From Saccharothrix syringae (GTDB lineage Bacteria; Actinomycetota; Actinomycetes; Mycobacteriales; Pseudonocardiaceae): a stretch of DNA of 64,000 bases. Position 1 is the first letter of the stretch; the number at the start of each line of letters is the position of its first letter. Where the stretch lies: the NCBI RefSeq assembly GCF_009498035.1, contig NZ_CP034550.1, positions 4,898,001 through 4,962,000 on the forward strand, given 5' to 3'. Position numbers and translations under genes: made by a program. Under the pieces are notes generated by a model, which saw only the letters and a program-made list of their open reading frames with translations, did no database searches and was not told the origin of the DNA. This document shows positions 35,680-44,191 of the stretch, one piece after another.

Positions 35680-36123
35680 TCACCGGGTGCGCGCGACTTC
35701 CGAGCCGTGCACCACGACGGCCCACACGACCACGACACACAGTCCGATCACGACGGTCGACCACACCGGTTGCAGGGCCACGAAGCCGATCTGCACGATC
35801 GCGTTGGCCGCCGCGAACACCACCGCGACGACCCGCGCCCACGCCGCACCGGTGAACAGCGCCGCCCCCGAGATCGCGATCAGGCAGCCGAGCACCAGGT
35901 GCGTCCAGCCCCACCCGGTCAGGTCGAGCACCAGCACCTGCTCCGGGCCGACGACGTAGAAGTCGTCGTCGAACAGCGCCACCACGCCCTCGATGACGCC
36001 GAACACCCCGATGATGATCATCATGATGCCCGCGAAGCCGATCCAGCCGCTCCACGGGCTGTACCGGGGAGGCCGGCCCTCCCACGAGTGGTAGCCGGTC
36101 GCGCGGCCCGCGTCCTCGGTCAT
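35680..36123 (-). CDS. DUF7144-type four-helix membrane protein
   Basis: 147 residues from an ATG at 36123 overlapping the permease stop. It has four hydrophobic segments: WIGFAGIMMIIIGVFGVIEG, VLGCLIAISGAALF, VVAVVFAAANAIVQIGFVAL and VVIGLCVVVVWAVVV. The opening SGWIGFAGIMMIIIGVF followed by FDDDFYVV is typical of the small actinobacterial family DUF7144. Function unknown; the family is often found among stress-induced genes. It is in an operon with an AI-2E-type permease and two glycosidases. Confidence 0.82.
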   Translation of the reverse strand: MTEDAGRATGYHSWEGRPPRYSPWSGWIGFAGIMMIIIGVFGVIEGVVALFDDDFYVVGPEQVLVLDLTGWGWTHLVLGCLIAISGAALFTGAAWARVVAVVFAAANAIVQIGFVALQPVWSTVVIGLCVVVVWAVVVHGSEVARTR

Positions 36124-37274
36124 GTCGGTTCCTTCCGTCCTGATCCGCCGTTGCCCCGACCACGCTGGTCGTCGGGCGGCGGGACCTCTTCCCCCGCGGC
36201 GGACGACCCGCCGTCGTCGCGGGTGAACCGCGAGCGCGACCTCAGCAGCGCGGCGACCCACCCCGCTCTCGGGTCCACGTCCACCAGCACGGCGGTGACC
36301 AGCAGCGTCGCCGGGACCGCGAGCAGCATCCCCAGCGGCCCGAGCACCCAGCCCCAGAACACCAGCGCCACGAACGCGGTCGTCGCCGACAGGCCCACCG
36401 CGTCCCCGGTGACGCGCGGCTGCACCAGCGACTGCGCGACGAAGTTGACGACCACGTACACCGCGCACACCACCAGCGCCTGCCGCACCCCGGCGCCGAG
36501 CAGCGCCAGCAGCGCGGGCGGCACGAGCCCCAGCAGGAAACCGATGTTGGGGATGTAGTTGGTGACGAAGGACAGCAGGCCCCACAGCAGTGCCAGCGGG
36601 ACCCCGATCACCGCCAGGGCGACGGTGTCGGCCACCGCGACCAGCGCGCCGAACAGCGTGGTGACCGCCAGGTACCGGCGCGTCCGGACGGCGAACGCGC
36701 GCAGCGCGCCGCCGAGCAGGGGCCGGTCGACGGCGATCTCGGCCAGCCGGGCGTCGAAGCCACCCGCCTCGGCGCTGAGGAACAGCAGCAGCGCCAGCAG
36801 GAACACCAGGTTCGTCGTCAGCCCGGCGAGCCCGCCGAGCAGCGAGCCCAGCGACGACAGCACCCGCACCGGGTCGACGTGCTCGACGACCTCGCGCAGC
36901 CGGCCGGGATCGCCCGCGACGCGCCCCAGCAGGTCCGCGCCACCCACCACGAGCCGCCGCCCCCGGTCCGCGTACCTGGGCAGCAGCGCGCCGAGCCGGG
37001 CGACGGACACGACCACCACCAGCCCGAAGGACACCAGCACCCCGTACACCACGACGACCGTCGCCGTCGTCGCGGCCCACGACGGCACGCCGCGCCTGCG
37101 CAACCGGTGGTGCACCGGGGCGGCCGCGACCACGACCAGCAGCGCCAGCAGGACCGGCGCGAGCAACCAGGCGGTGGCCCGGATGCCGGCGACCACCACG
37201 ACCGCCGACGCGCAGCCCAGCAGGACCACCAACCCGCGCGGTGCCACTCCGCGCTCCACGAGGTTCTCCGCCAC
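36120..37274 (-). CDS. AI-2E-family (PerM-like) membrane transporter
   Basis: 384 residues from a GTG at 37274 with GGAGG nearby. It has six to eight hydrophobic spans; the family hallmark is the C-terminal region LLWGLLSFVTNYIPNIGFLL followed by FWGWVLGPLGMLLAVPATLL. The central soluble part (RGRRLVVGGADLLGRV) is typical. Members move small molecules or ions (autoinducer-2 and Na/H antiport have been reported for relatives), so the substrate here is open. The acidic/hydrophilic tail is unusual but common in actinobacteria. First gene of the minus-strand operon. Confidence 0.85.
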   Translation of the reverse strand: MAENLVERGVAPRGLVVLLGCASAVVVVAGIRATAWLLAPVLLALLVVVAAAPVHHRLRRRGVPSWAATTATVVVVYGVLVSFGLVVVVSVARLGALLPRYADRGRRLVVGGADLLGRVAGDPGRLREVVEHVDPVRVLSSLGSLLGGLAGLTTNLVFLLALLLFLSAEAGGFDARLAEIAVDRPLLGGALRAFAVRTRRYLAVTTLFGALVAVADTVALAVIGVPLALLWGLLSFVTNYIPNIGFLLGLVPPALLALLGAGVRQALVVCAVYVVVNFVAQSLVQPRVTGDAVGLSATTAFVALVFWGWVLGPLGMLLAVPATLLVTAVLVDVDPRAGWVAALLRSRSRFTRDDGGSSAAGEEVPPPDDQRGRGNGGSGRKEPT

Positions 37275-37299
37275 GACGCCTCCGTCCGTCCGGGGAGGA

Positions 37300-37335
37300 C
37301 ACCGTGGCACGCCGTCGAACCGGCGTTCTTCACCC
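37300..37335 (-). promoter_or_regulatory. Candidate promoter motif GGGTGA-N21-GCCACGGTG (copy 1)
   Basis: On the minus strand GGGTGA (37335-37330) and GCCACGGTG (37308-37300) are separated by exactly 21 bases, 26 bases before the permease GTG. The same two blocks with the same spacing occur before the MFS gene (41614-41579). An inverted repeat ACCCGCCGG/CCGGCGGGT (37332-37361) overlaps the first block. Confidence 0.4.
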
Positions 37336-37412
37336 GCCGGGGGCGAAGGGCTCCGGCGGGTCACCCCGTCCGTGCGGGGTCGGGGGAGCACGCGCCGCGC
37401 AGGGTGGTCGGC

Positions 37413-39275
37413 ATGGAGACCCCACAGCAGCAGGACCACCCGCGGATCGCCGACCACGGCCTCATCGGCGACCTGCGGACGGCGGCCCTGGTGGCCACCG
37501 ACGGCACCGTCGACTGGTGGTGCGTGCCGCGCTTCGACTCGCCCACCGTGTTCGCGGCGCTGCTGGACCGCGACGGCGGCCACTGCCGGATCCGCCCCGC
37601 CCGGTCCCGGGCGCCCGGCAGGCAGCTCTACTTCCCCGACACCGCCGTGCTGATCACCCGGTTCACCACCGACGAGGGCGTCGGCGAGGTGGTCGACTTC
37701 ATGCCGCCCTCACCCGACCCGGCCACCGCCACCCCGAGGTGGCTGGTCAGGATGGTGCGCTGCGTGCGCGGCCGCGTCGAGTTCACCCTCGACGTCGCGC
37801 CGCGCTTCGACTACGGCCGGGCACCGCACCGGACCACCGTCACCGACGAGGGCGCGCTGTTCGAGGGCCCGGACACCGCCGTGGTGCTGCACACGGTCCG
37901 CGAACCGGGCGACACCGGCGCGGCCGAGGTGCGCCTGGACGGCGGCGGTGACCTGCACGCCGGGTTCACCCTGGGCACCGGGCAGGTGCGCGGCATCGTG
38001 CTGGAGCCGAACCCCGCCGGCCCGCCGCGGGCGCTGCGCGTGGCCGAGGTCGAACGCGCCTTCCGGGACACCGCGCGGTTCTGGCACGACTGGCTGGCCC
38101 GCTCCACCTACCGGGGCCGGTGGCGCGAGGCGGTCGACCGGTCGGCGGTGACCCTCAAGCTGCTCACGCACGCGCCCAGCGGCGCCCTCGTCGCCGCGCC
38201 GACCGCGGGCCTGCCCGAGCAGCTCGGCGGCGAGCGCAACTGGGACTACCGCTACACCTGGGTCCGGGACGCGTCGTTCGCCGTGTCGTCGCTGCTGGAC
38301 CTCGGCTTCACCGACGAGGCCGCGGCGTTCGCCCGGTGGCTGGCCGACCGCTACGAGGAGGCCGGGACCGGGCCGGGCGGCCCGCTGCGCGTCCTCTACC
38401 GCGTCGACGGCTCCGCGGACGTGCCCGAGCACGTCCTCGACCACTGGGCGGGCCACCGGGGCTCGGCGCCGGTCCGGATCGGCAACGCGGCGGGCGACCA
38501 GCTGCAGCTCGACGTCTACGGCGAACTGCTCGACGCGCTGCACCGCGCCCACGGGCGCGGCCTGCGGATCGGGCACCGCGGCTGGCAGGCGCTGCGCGGC
38601 GTCCTCGACTGGCTGGCGGACAACTGGGACCGGCCCGACGAGGGGATCTGGGAGACCCGCGGCGGCCGGCACGACTTCACCTACGGCCGGGTGATGAGCT
38701 GGGTGGCCTTCGACCGCGGCCTGCGCCTCGCGGCGGACCAGGGCCTGCCCGCGCCGGTCGAGCGGTGGCGCGAGGCCAGGGACCTGGTGCACGACCAGGT
38801 GTGGCGGCGCGGCTGGAGCCCGCGGCGGCGCGCGTTCACCCAGCGCTACGGCGCCGACGTGCTCGACGCCTCGCTGCTGCGCATGGCCCGCGCCGGGTTC
38901 GTCGCGCCCCACGACCCGGCGTGGCTGGCCACGCTCGCGGCCGTGGAGCGCGACCTGGTCGTGGACGGCCAGGTGCTGCGCTACGACCCGGTCGCGTCCC
39001 CGGACGGCCTGGCCGGGGCCGAGGGCACGTTCTCGCTGTGCACCTTCGACTACGTCTCGGCGCTGGCCCGCAGCGGGCGGGTTCCGGAAGCCCGGCTGCT
39101 GTTCGAGAAGGCGCTCACCCACGCCAACCACCTCGGCCTGCACGCCGAGGAGATCGGGCCGACGGGCGAGCAGTTGGGGAACTTCCCCCAGGCGTTCACC
39201 CACCTGGCGCTGATCGACGCCGCGATCACGCTCGACGGCGGGGTGGCGGGGGAGCGGTCGTGGGTGCCGTGGTGA
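37413..39275 (+). CDS. GH15 glucoamylase/trehalase-like hydrolase
   Basis: 620 residues from an ATG at 37413. The N-terminal super-beta-sandwich starts IADHGLIGDLRTAALVATDG and DWWCVPRFDSPTVFAALLD, which is highly characteristic of GH15 trehalase/glucoamylase-type proteins. The catalytic barrel carries GERNWDYRYTWVRDAS, the acid region DEGIWETRGG and the base region EEIGPTGEQLGNFPQAFTH. The enzyme is cytoplasmic. Actinobacterial members include acid trehalases, so trehalose or glycogen breakdown is likely. It is divergent from the permease operon and coupled (GTGA) to a DUF1269-like gene and then an ion channel. Confidence 0.9.
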   Translation: METPQQQDHPRIADHGLIGDLRTAALVATDGTVDWWCVPRFDSPTVFAALLDRDGGHCRIRPARSRAPGRQLYFPDTAVLITRFTTDEGVGEVVDFMPPSPDPATATPRWLVRMVRCVRGRVEFTLDVAPRFDYGRAPHRTTVTDEGALFEGPDTAVVLHTVREPGDTGAAEVRLDGGGDLHAGFTLGTGQVRGIVLEPNPAGPPRALRVAEVERAFRDTARFWHDWLARSTYRGRWREAVDRSAVTLKLLTHAPSGALVAAPTAGLPEQLGGERNWDYRYTWVRDASFAVSSLLDLGFTDEAAAFARWLADRYEEAGTGPGGPLRVLYRVDGSADVPEHVLDHWAGHRGSAPVRIGNAAGDQLQLDVYGELLDALHRAHGRGLRIGHRGWQALRGVLDWLADNWDRPDEGIWETRGGRHDFTYGRVMSWVAFDRGLRLAADQGLPAPVERWREARDLVHDQVWRRGWSPRRRAFTQRYGADVLDASLLRMARAGFVAPHDPAWLATLAAVERDLVVDGQVLRYDPVASPDGLAGAEGTFSLCTFDYVSALARSGRVPEARLLFEKALTHANHLGLHAEEIGPTGEQLGNFPQAFTHLALIDAAITLDGGVAGERSWVPW

Positions 39276-39718
39276 GCGGGGGAGCGGTGGTGGTGTGGGG
39301 TTTCGGCACCGAGGACGGCGCCCGGGAGGCGTTGGAGCTGCTGGAGGAGCGGTGGGCGGCGGGTGGACCGGCGTTGTGCGACGCGGTGGTGGTGCGGTGG
39401 CCGAGCAGTGGTCGTCGGGCCGTGGTCCGGCGGCCGGGGCGGGTGGTGGGTGATGCCGTGCTGGGGGGTGCGGCCTGGGGCGTGCTGCTCGGGTTGGTCG
39501 TCCCCGGGCCCCTGCTCGGGGTGGTGGTGGGCGCGGGTGTGGGTGCCGGGGTCGGTGGGCTGGTCGCCTTGCTGACGCGGCCGGGCATCCCGGTCGGCGC
39601 GGTCGACGAGGTGCGCCGGCGGGTCGTGCCGGGGACGTCCGCGCTGGTGCTGCTGCCCGCCGACGCCGCCGACCGGTTGTCACGGGCCAGTGGCGCGGAA
39701 CCGGGCCGGCACCCGTGA
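39272..39718 (+). CDS. DUF1269-like membrane-inserted protein
   Basis: 148 residues from a GTG at 39272 overlapping the GH15 stop; a GTG one codon earlier is possible. The order is a ferredoxin-like N-terminal piece (VVWGFGTEDGAREALELLEE), a glycine-zipper hydrophobic hairpin (GGAAWGVLLGLVVPGPLLGV and VGAGVGAGVGGLVALL), then VDEVRRRVVPGTSALVLLPA. It is a paralogue of the gene at 43611-44102. The family is stress-associated and of unknown function. It overlaps the downstream channel by GTGA. Confidence 0.75.
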   Translation: MSGGAVVVWGFGTEDGAREALELLEERWAAGGPALCDAVVVRWPSSGRRAVVRRPGRVVGDAVLGGAAWGVLLGLVVPGPLLGVVVGAGVGAGVGGLVALLTRPGIPVGAVDEVRRRVVPGTSALVLLPADAADRLSRASGAEPGRHP

Positions 39719-40329
39719 TCCGCTGGGTCGGGACGGTGGCCGCCGTCGTCGTCCTGGTGGCCGCGTACCGCTGGTTGCCCGACGCCGGGCCGACCGCCCC
39801 CGGCGTCGGCGTCCGGTGGGCGATCGGCCTGGCGGTGGTGGCCGTCGTCCTGGCCTGGCAACTGCGGGCCGTCGCCCGGTCCCGCCACCCCGTCCGGCGG
39901 GGCCTGCGGGCGCTGGTGCTCGTGGTCGCGCTGTTCCTGCTCGTCTTCGCCAAGAGCTACCAGCTGCTGGCGCTCGCGCACGACGGCGCGTTCTCCGAGC
40001 CCCTGGACGAGGACGACGCCCTGTACTTCACCGTCACGGTGTTCGCCACCGTCGGCTTCGGCGACCTCGTCCCGCTCTCCCCGCCCGCGCGGCTGCTCGT
40101 CACCCTCCAGATGCTGGGCGACCTGGTGGTCGTGGGCGGCGCGGCGCGGCTCCTGGTGATCGTGGCGCGCAACCGGTCACGAGGGCTGGGCACCGGACCG
40201 CCGGGGCAGCAGCAGCGCCACGCCGAACCCCGCGACCGCCACGCCCCCGAGCACGGCCAGGGCCGCGGCGAAGGTCCTCCCGTCCGCCGACCCGGCCACG
40301 ACGGACCCGGCCAGCGCGGTACCGAGTGA
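39715..40329 (+). CDS. Two-pore-helix ion channel (K+ channel-like)
   Basis: 204 residues from a GTG at 39715. Hydrophobic spans lie at about 4-18, 35-50, 66-86 and 124-150; the pore loop contains TVGFGDLV (112-119), the potassium-channel selectivity filter with F in place of Y. There is no voltage-sensor pattern. The last 50 residues after ARNRSRG are low-complexity and lie on the opposite strand of the MFS C-terminus, a 153-bp convergent overlap, so they may be a run-on tail with little function. Part of the GH15/DUF1269-like/channel operon. Confidence 0.78.
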   Translation: MIRWVGTVAAVVVLVAAYRWLPDAGPTAPGVGVRWAIGLAVVAVVLAWQLRAVARSRHPVRRGLRALVLVVALFLLVFAKSYQLLALAHDGAFSEPLDEDDALYFTVTVFATVGFGDLVPLSPPARLLVTLQMLGDLVVVGGAARLLVIVARNRSRGLGTGPPGQQQRHAEPRDRHAPEHGQGRGEGPPVRRPGHDGPGQRGTE

Positions 40330-41550
40330 CGCGCCCAGGTTCGACGCGCTGCGGGAGACCCCGGAGATCGCGCCCTGCGCGTCGGGCGGCCACGCCGACT
40401 GGACCAGCGTCACCGACGCCGTGAGCATCGTCCCCAGCCCGGCGCCGAGCACCAGCAACCCGGGGACGAACGACAGCAGCGTGGTGTCCTTGCGCACCAG
40501 CGCCAGCAGCAGCGCCACGCCCGCGACGGTCGCCGCGAACCCGATGCGGATCAGCCGCCGCTGGGGGTGCCCGCGCGCCGCCCGCTCCGCCACCGCCGCC
40601 GCGAGCAGCACCCCGGCCGTGGCCGGCAGCAGCACCAGGCCGGTGCCGATCGCGTCCAGCCCGCGGACCTGCTGGAGGTACACCGAGACCACGAAGAACG
40701 CGCCCTGGAGCACCAGCCACTGCACCAGTTGCGTGACCAGGCCGAGGTTCGACCCGAGGTCGCGGAAGACCCGGGACGGGCACAGCGGGTCGCGGCCGGC
40801 GCGCTCGCACGCCCGGACGTGCCGGGAGAAGCACCACAGCACCACGACGCCCAACCCCACCGACGACCACACCCGCCACGAGGACCAGCCGTGCGCCCCG
40901 GTCCCCAGGACACCGATCACGACCAGGGCCAACCCGGCCGCCGACAGCACCGCGCCCCGCACGTCGAACCGCGGCCGGGGCCCGCGCGGCACCGGGTCGG
41001 TGACGCGCCGGGACCACACCAGGACCACCACCACGACGGCCACCTGGAGCAGGAACGACGCCCGCCACCCGACGCCGCTGGTGACCAGCCCGCCGATCAG
41101 CGGCCCGGCCGCCGCGCCCAGCCCGCCCGCGGCGCTGACCACCCCGAAGTTGCGGGCCCGCGCCGCGAGGTCGTCGAACAGGACCGTGACGAGGATGTAG
41201 ATCGGCGGGATCATCAGCGCCGAACCGACGCCCTCCAGCACCGAGTACCCGAGCGTCATCAGCCACGGCCCCGGCGCGAGCGCGGCGAGCAGCGCGCCCG
41301 CCCCGTACACGACGAGCCCGCCGACGAAGCACGCCTTGCGGCCCAGCACGTCGGTCAGCCTGCTGCCGGGCACCATCAGGGCGGCCATCGTCAGGGTGAA
41401 CAGCGTGATCGTGGTCTGCACGCCGGCCACCGTCGTGCCCAGGTCCGCGGCGATCGCGCTGATCGACACCGTCATGGTGGTCGCCGCGTAGCTCGCGATG
41501 AACTGCGCCAGCGCCAACGGCGCCACCACCGCACGTCCCCGTTCCGTCAC
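40177..41550 (-). CDS. MFS drug exporter (EmrB/QacA-type, about 14 TM)
   Basis: 457 residues from a GTG at 41550 (VTERGRAVVAPLALAQFIAS). Motif A appears as GSRLTDVLGRKACFVGG between TM2 and TM3, and motif C-like GVVSAAGGLGAAAGPLIGG in TM5. About 14 spans are predicted, so it belongs to the DHA2 family of proton-driven multidrug exporters. It is divergent from the Rv2629-like gene and shares a two-block promoter-like motif with the permease operon at 37300. The substrate is unknown. Confidence 0.88.
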   Translation of the reverse strand: MTERGRAVVAPLALAQFIASYAATTMTVSISAIAADLGTTVAGVQTTITLFTLTMAALMVPGSRLTDVLGRKACFVGGLVVYGAGALLAALAPGPWLMTLGYSVLEGVGSALMIPPIYILVTVLFDDLAARARNFGVVSAAGGLGAAAGPLIGGLVTSGVGWRASFLLQVAVVVVVLVWSRRVTDPVPRGPRPRFDVRGAVLSAAGLALVVIGVLGTGAHGWSSWRVWSSVGLGVVVLWCFSRHVRACERAGRDPLCPSRVFRDLGSNLGLVTQLVQWLVLQGAFFVVSVYLQQVRGLDAIGTGLVLLPATAGVLLAAAVAERAARGHPQRRLIRIGFAATVAGVALLLALVRKDTTLLSFVPGLLVLGAGLGTMLTASVTLVQSAWPPDAQGAISGVSRSASNLGASLGTALAGSVVAGSADGRTFAAALAVLGGVAVAGFGVALLLPRRSGAQPS

Positions 41551-41578
41551 ACCGGCCTCCCGTCCGCGTCGATGACCC

Positions 41579-41614
41579 CACCGTGGCACCGGGCCGCGCA
41601 CCGCCTCGTCACCC
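41579..41614 (-). promoter_or_regulatory. Candidate promoter motif GGGTGA-N21-GCCACGGTG (copy 2)
   Basis: Minus strand: GGGTGA at 41614-41609 and GCCACGGTG at 41587-41579, spacing 21 bases, 29 bases before the MFS GTG. It is identical in both blocks and spacing to the copy at 37300-37335. Confidence 0.4.
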
Positions 41615-41719
41615 GCGGCGGGCGACCCACCACCCGGTTTCACCTGCGGCGGGTGTCGTCCGCGCCGGCGCCCGCGGGTGACCCTCCAGGTCCGCAGTCG
41701 AGCACTGGAGAGGAGATCC

Positions 41720-42709
41720 GTGCGCACACCAACCCTTGTGGACGGCCGTGACCTCGTCGACGTGGTGCGCCCCGTTCACCCGGTCGCGTCCGCCTACCTC
41801 GGACCACCGCCCGACCTGCCGTGGCGCACCCGGCTGGGCGCCCTGGTGGACCGCCTGCGCGAGGACGGCGCCGACGAGCCGACGGTCGACGACGTGGTGG
41901 CCGCCCTGCCCGACGAGCCCGGCACGCCCCTGGCCGTGTTCGCCGACGGCGGGCACGTCCCGGCGGTCTTCGCCACCCCCGGCTCCACCGGCCCCGACCT
42001 CGTGCGGGTCGGGGGCCCGGCGCACGTGCTGCCCCTGCTCGCGTGGGCGCAGGACCGGCCCTCGTGCGTGCTGGTGGTCGAGGGGCGCGCGGCGGTGCGG
42101 GTGGCGGTGTTCCCGGGCCACCTGGAGCAGGCGGTCGCCGCCGAACCGGTGCGGTGCGCGCCGGGCGCCACCGTGGACGTGTGCCGCGCGGCCCTGGGCA
42201 GGTCGCGCTCGCGGCTGGTCGCGGTGCGCGGCGGCGTGCGGCTCGTCGAGCGGATCAGGACCGCGTTCGCCCCGGACGTCACGGTCCGGCCGGTGCGCAC
42301 GCCCTCCGCCGAGCGCCTGGCCGAGGTCGCCCGGACCACGGCCGCGCTGTGGAGCGCGCAGAGCGTGGCCGACCTGGCGGACCAGGCGCGCCTGCCGGGC
42401 CACGCCGCCCAGGGCGTCGACGCGACGCTGGACGCGCTCGCCCGCGGCACCGCGCGGGAACTGCTCGTGACGACCGGGCCCGGCAGCGGCGCGACCGCGT
42501 GGTTCGGCCGCCGGGCCGAGCAGGTGCGCCCGGACGACCCCGTCCCGCCGCCGTGGCCGGCGCGGCGCGGTGCGGCGGTCGACGTCGCCGTCCGCGCGGC
42601 CCTGCTCGGCGGTGTCGCGGTCCGGGTGCTGCGCCCCGGCCTGCCCGGCGCGCCCGCCGGTGGCCTGGGCGCGCTGTGCCGCTTCCCGTTGAGCGTGGTG
42701 CGACCGTGA
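41720..42709 (+). CDS. Rv2629-like (archaeal/bacterial eRF1-related) protein
   Basis: 329 residues from a GTG at 41720 with GGAGAGGAG. The chain reads VRPVHPVASAYLG at the start, then FADGGHVPAVFATPG, and a C-terminal half with LVAVRGGVRLVERIR and ARGTARELLVTTGPGS. That fits the bacterial peptide-release-factor-like family typified by mycobacterial Rv2629, a dormancy-regulon gene. Relatives are implicated in ribosome hibernation or rescue. No GGQ motif was found. It is coupled by GTGA to a DivIVA-like coiled-coil gene. The family call is moderately firm; the role is inferred. Confidence 0.65.
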   Translation: MRTPTLVDGRDLVDVVRPVHPVASAYLGPPPDLPWRTRLGALVDRLREDGADEPTVDDVVAALPDEPGTPLAVFADGGHVPAVFATPGSTGPDLVRVGGPAHVLPLLAWAQDRPSCVLVVEGRAAVRVAVFPGHLEQAVAAEPVRCAPGATVDVCRAALGRSRSRLVAVRGGVRLVERIRTAFAPDVTVRPVRTPSAERLAEVARTTAALWSAQSVADLADQARLPGHAAQGVDATLDALARGTARELLVTTGPGSGATAWFGRRAEQVRPDDPVPPPWPARRGAAVDVAVRAALLGGVAVRVLRPGLPGAPAGGLGALCRFPLSVVRP

Positions 42710-43572
42710 CCGCCGACCTGGTGCCGCTGCACACCGACTTCGACGTGGCGTGGCGTGGTTACCGCCGCGGCCAGGTGCGGCGGTACGTGCGCGAGGTCGA
42801 AACCGAGCTGCGCCTGGTCACCGCGGACCGCGACGCCACGGCCGAATCCCTCGACCTGGTGGTCGCCGGGCTGGCGGCGGCCCGACGCGAGAACCACGAG
42901 CTGCGCGAACGCCTCGACCGGGTCTGCCGCGCGCCCGTCGACCCCGCCGGGACCTCCGAACGCCTGCGCCACCTGGTGGACCTGGCCCACGAGGAGGCGG
43001 CGGAGATCACCCGGCGGGCGCGGGCCGCGGCCGAGCGGTCCTGGGCCGGCCTCCGCGCCGCCGAGGCCGGCTACCGCCGCCGCCACGAGTGGCTGCTCGC
43101 GCAGTTGGAGGCGCAGCGCGCGCACGCCGAGACCGAGCACCGCGCGGCGCTGCACCGCACCTGCGCGGCGCTGGCCGTCCTCACCCGACAGGCCGAACAG
43201 CGGCGCCGCGAGCTCGACGCGCGGGCCGAGCGGCTGCGCGAGCAGGTCCGGCTCGACTTCGACCTGGCGATGTCCGGCCGCCGCGCCGAGGCGTTGCGCG
43301 CGCTCGACGCCCAGCGGACCGCCGCGCGCGAGCACGCCGAGCGGATCGTGCGCGCGGCCGAGGAGCGGGTGACCGTCCTCACCGGCCGTCGCGACCGGAT
43401 CGCCGCGGACCTGCGGGCCGTCGGCCGGCTGCTCGTCCGCGCCCAGGCGGTGCTCGGACCGGGGCCGGACCCGCTCGGTTCGGCGAGGCCCGAGTTGCCC
43501 GGCCCGCGCGAAGGGCACCGCCGATCGCCCACGCCGGATGATGCGCCGGCACCCGCGCTCCCAGTGGACTGA
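42706..43572 (+). CDS. DivIVA-like coiled-coil protein
   Basis: 288 residues from a GTG at 42706 in the previous stop. The first 40 residues (DFDVAWRGYRRGQVRRYVRE) resemble the DivIVA/Wag31 N-terminal signature FxxxRRGYRxxQVDxYL, followed by long coiled coil (about 45-60, 90-250; Arg/Glu/Ala heptads such as EEAAEITRRARAAAERSW). DivIVA proteins sense membrane curvature at poles; the shortened N-terminal motif means this may be a cytoskeletal cousin, not the essential polar protein. It is in an operon with the Rv2629-like gene. Confidence 0.7.
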   Translation: MTADLVPLHTDFDVAWRGYRRGQVRRYVREVETELRLVTADRDATAESLDLVVAGLAAARRENHELRERLDRVCRAPVDPAGTSERLRHLVDLAHEEAAEITRRARAAAERSWAGLRAAEAGYRRRHEWLLAQLEAQRAHAETEHRAALHRTCAALAVLTRQAEQRRRELDARAERLREQVRLDFDLAMSGRRAEALRALDAQRTAAREHAERIVRAAEERVTVLTGRRDRIAADLRAVGRLLVRAQAVLGPGPDPLGSARPELPGPREGHRRSPTPDDAPAPALPVD

Positions 43573-43610
43573 CCTCCGTCCCCACACGACGAGACACAGG
43601 AGACGGTGGC

Positions 43611-44102
43611 ATGGCTACCTTGACCATCTGGCGGTTCGACACGGCCGCCGGCGCGGACGACGCCGCGAGGGTGCTGGCGACCCTGGCCCGGCGCGAGCTG
43701 ATCAAGATCCACGACGCGGCCGTGGTCGCGTGGCCGGCCGACCGCAAGAAGCCGAAGATCCGCCAGGTCAACGACCTGCGGGGCCGCGGCGCGCTCACCG
43801 GCGCCTTCTGGGGCACCCTGCTGGGCCTGCTGTTCCTGATGCCCCTGGTCGGCGCGGCGGTCGGTGCCGCGGCCGGCGCCCTGACCGCCGGGCTGGCCGA
43901 CTTCGGCATCGACGACGACCTCATCAAGGAGGTCCGCTCCCGCGTCACGCCGGGCTCGTCGGCGCTGTTCGTGCTCAGCTCCGACGCGGTGATCGACAAG
44001 GTCCGCGACGTGTTCGCCGGGGGAGAGCAGCCCGAACTGCTCTACACCAACCTCTCCGAGGAGCAGGAGAGGGCGTTGCGCGAGGCGTTCGCCGACGACT
44101 GA
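43611..44102 (+). CDS. DUF1269-family membrane-inserted protein
   Basis: 163 residues from an ATG at 43611. The N-terminal domain MATLTIWRFDTAAGADDA and the following VNDLRGRGALTGAFWGTLLG, hydrophobic hairpin LLFLMPLVGAAVGAAAGALTA, then IKEVRSRVTPGSSALFVL are diagnostic of DUF1269. The paralogue at 39272-39718 has the same plan. Function unknown; the family often co-occurs with dormancy and stress genes in actinobacteria. It is followed by a 13-bp perfect-stem terminator. Confidence 0.88.
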   Translation: MATLTIWRFDTAAGADDAARVLATLARRELIKIHDAAVVAWPADRKKPKIRQVNDLRGRGALTGAFWGTLLGLLFLMPLVGAAVGAAAGALTAGLADFGIDDDLIKEVRSRVTPGSSALFVLSSDAVIDKVRDVFAGGEQPELLYTNLSEEQERALREAFADD

Positions 44103-44115
44103 CCACCCACCACCC

Positions 44116-44154
44116 GCGTGCCGCCCCCGTTCGTCGGGGGCGGGGGCGGCACGC
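44116..44154 (+). terminator. Strong hairpin terminator
   Basis: GCGTGCCGCCCCC (44116-44128) pairs perfectly with GGGGGCGGCACGC (44142-44154); the loop is 13 nt, starting 14 bases after the DUF1269 stop. Confidence 0.85.
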
Positions 44155-44191
44155 ACCCCCGCACCGATCGGTACACCCGAACGGAGTCCAC

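Noticed and set aside
33068..35959. Plus-strand 963-codon frame over the GH63-like gene
   Set aside because: Antisense shadow; composition is V/H/R/Q-rich without any motif, and the minus strand carries the glycosidase.
44159..44191. Possible tRNA or small RNA between the DUF1269 terminator and the small peptide gene
   Set aside because: No cloverleaf arms or conserved T-loop could be assembled; only a short leader with a ribosome site.
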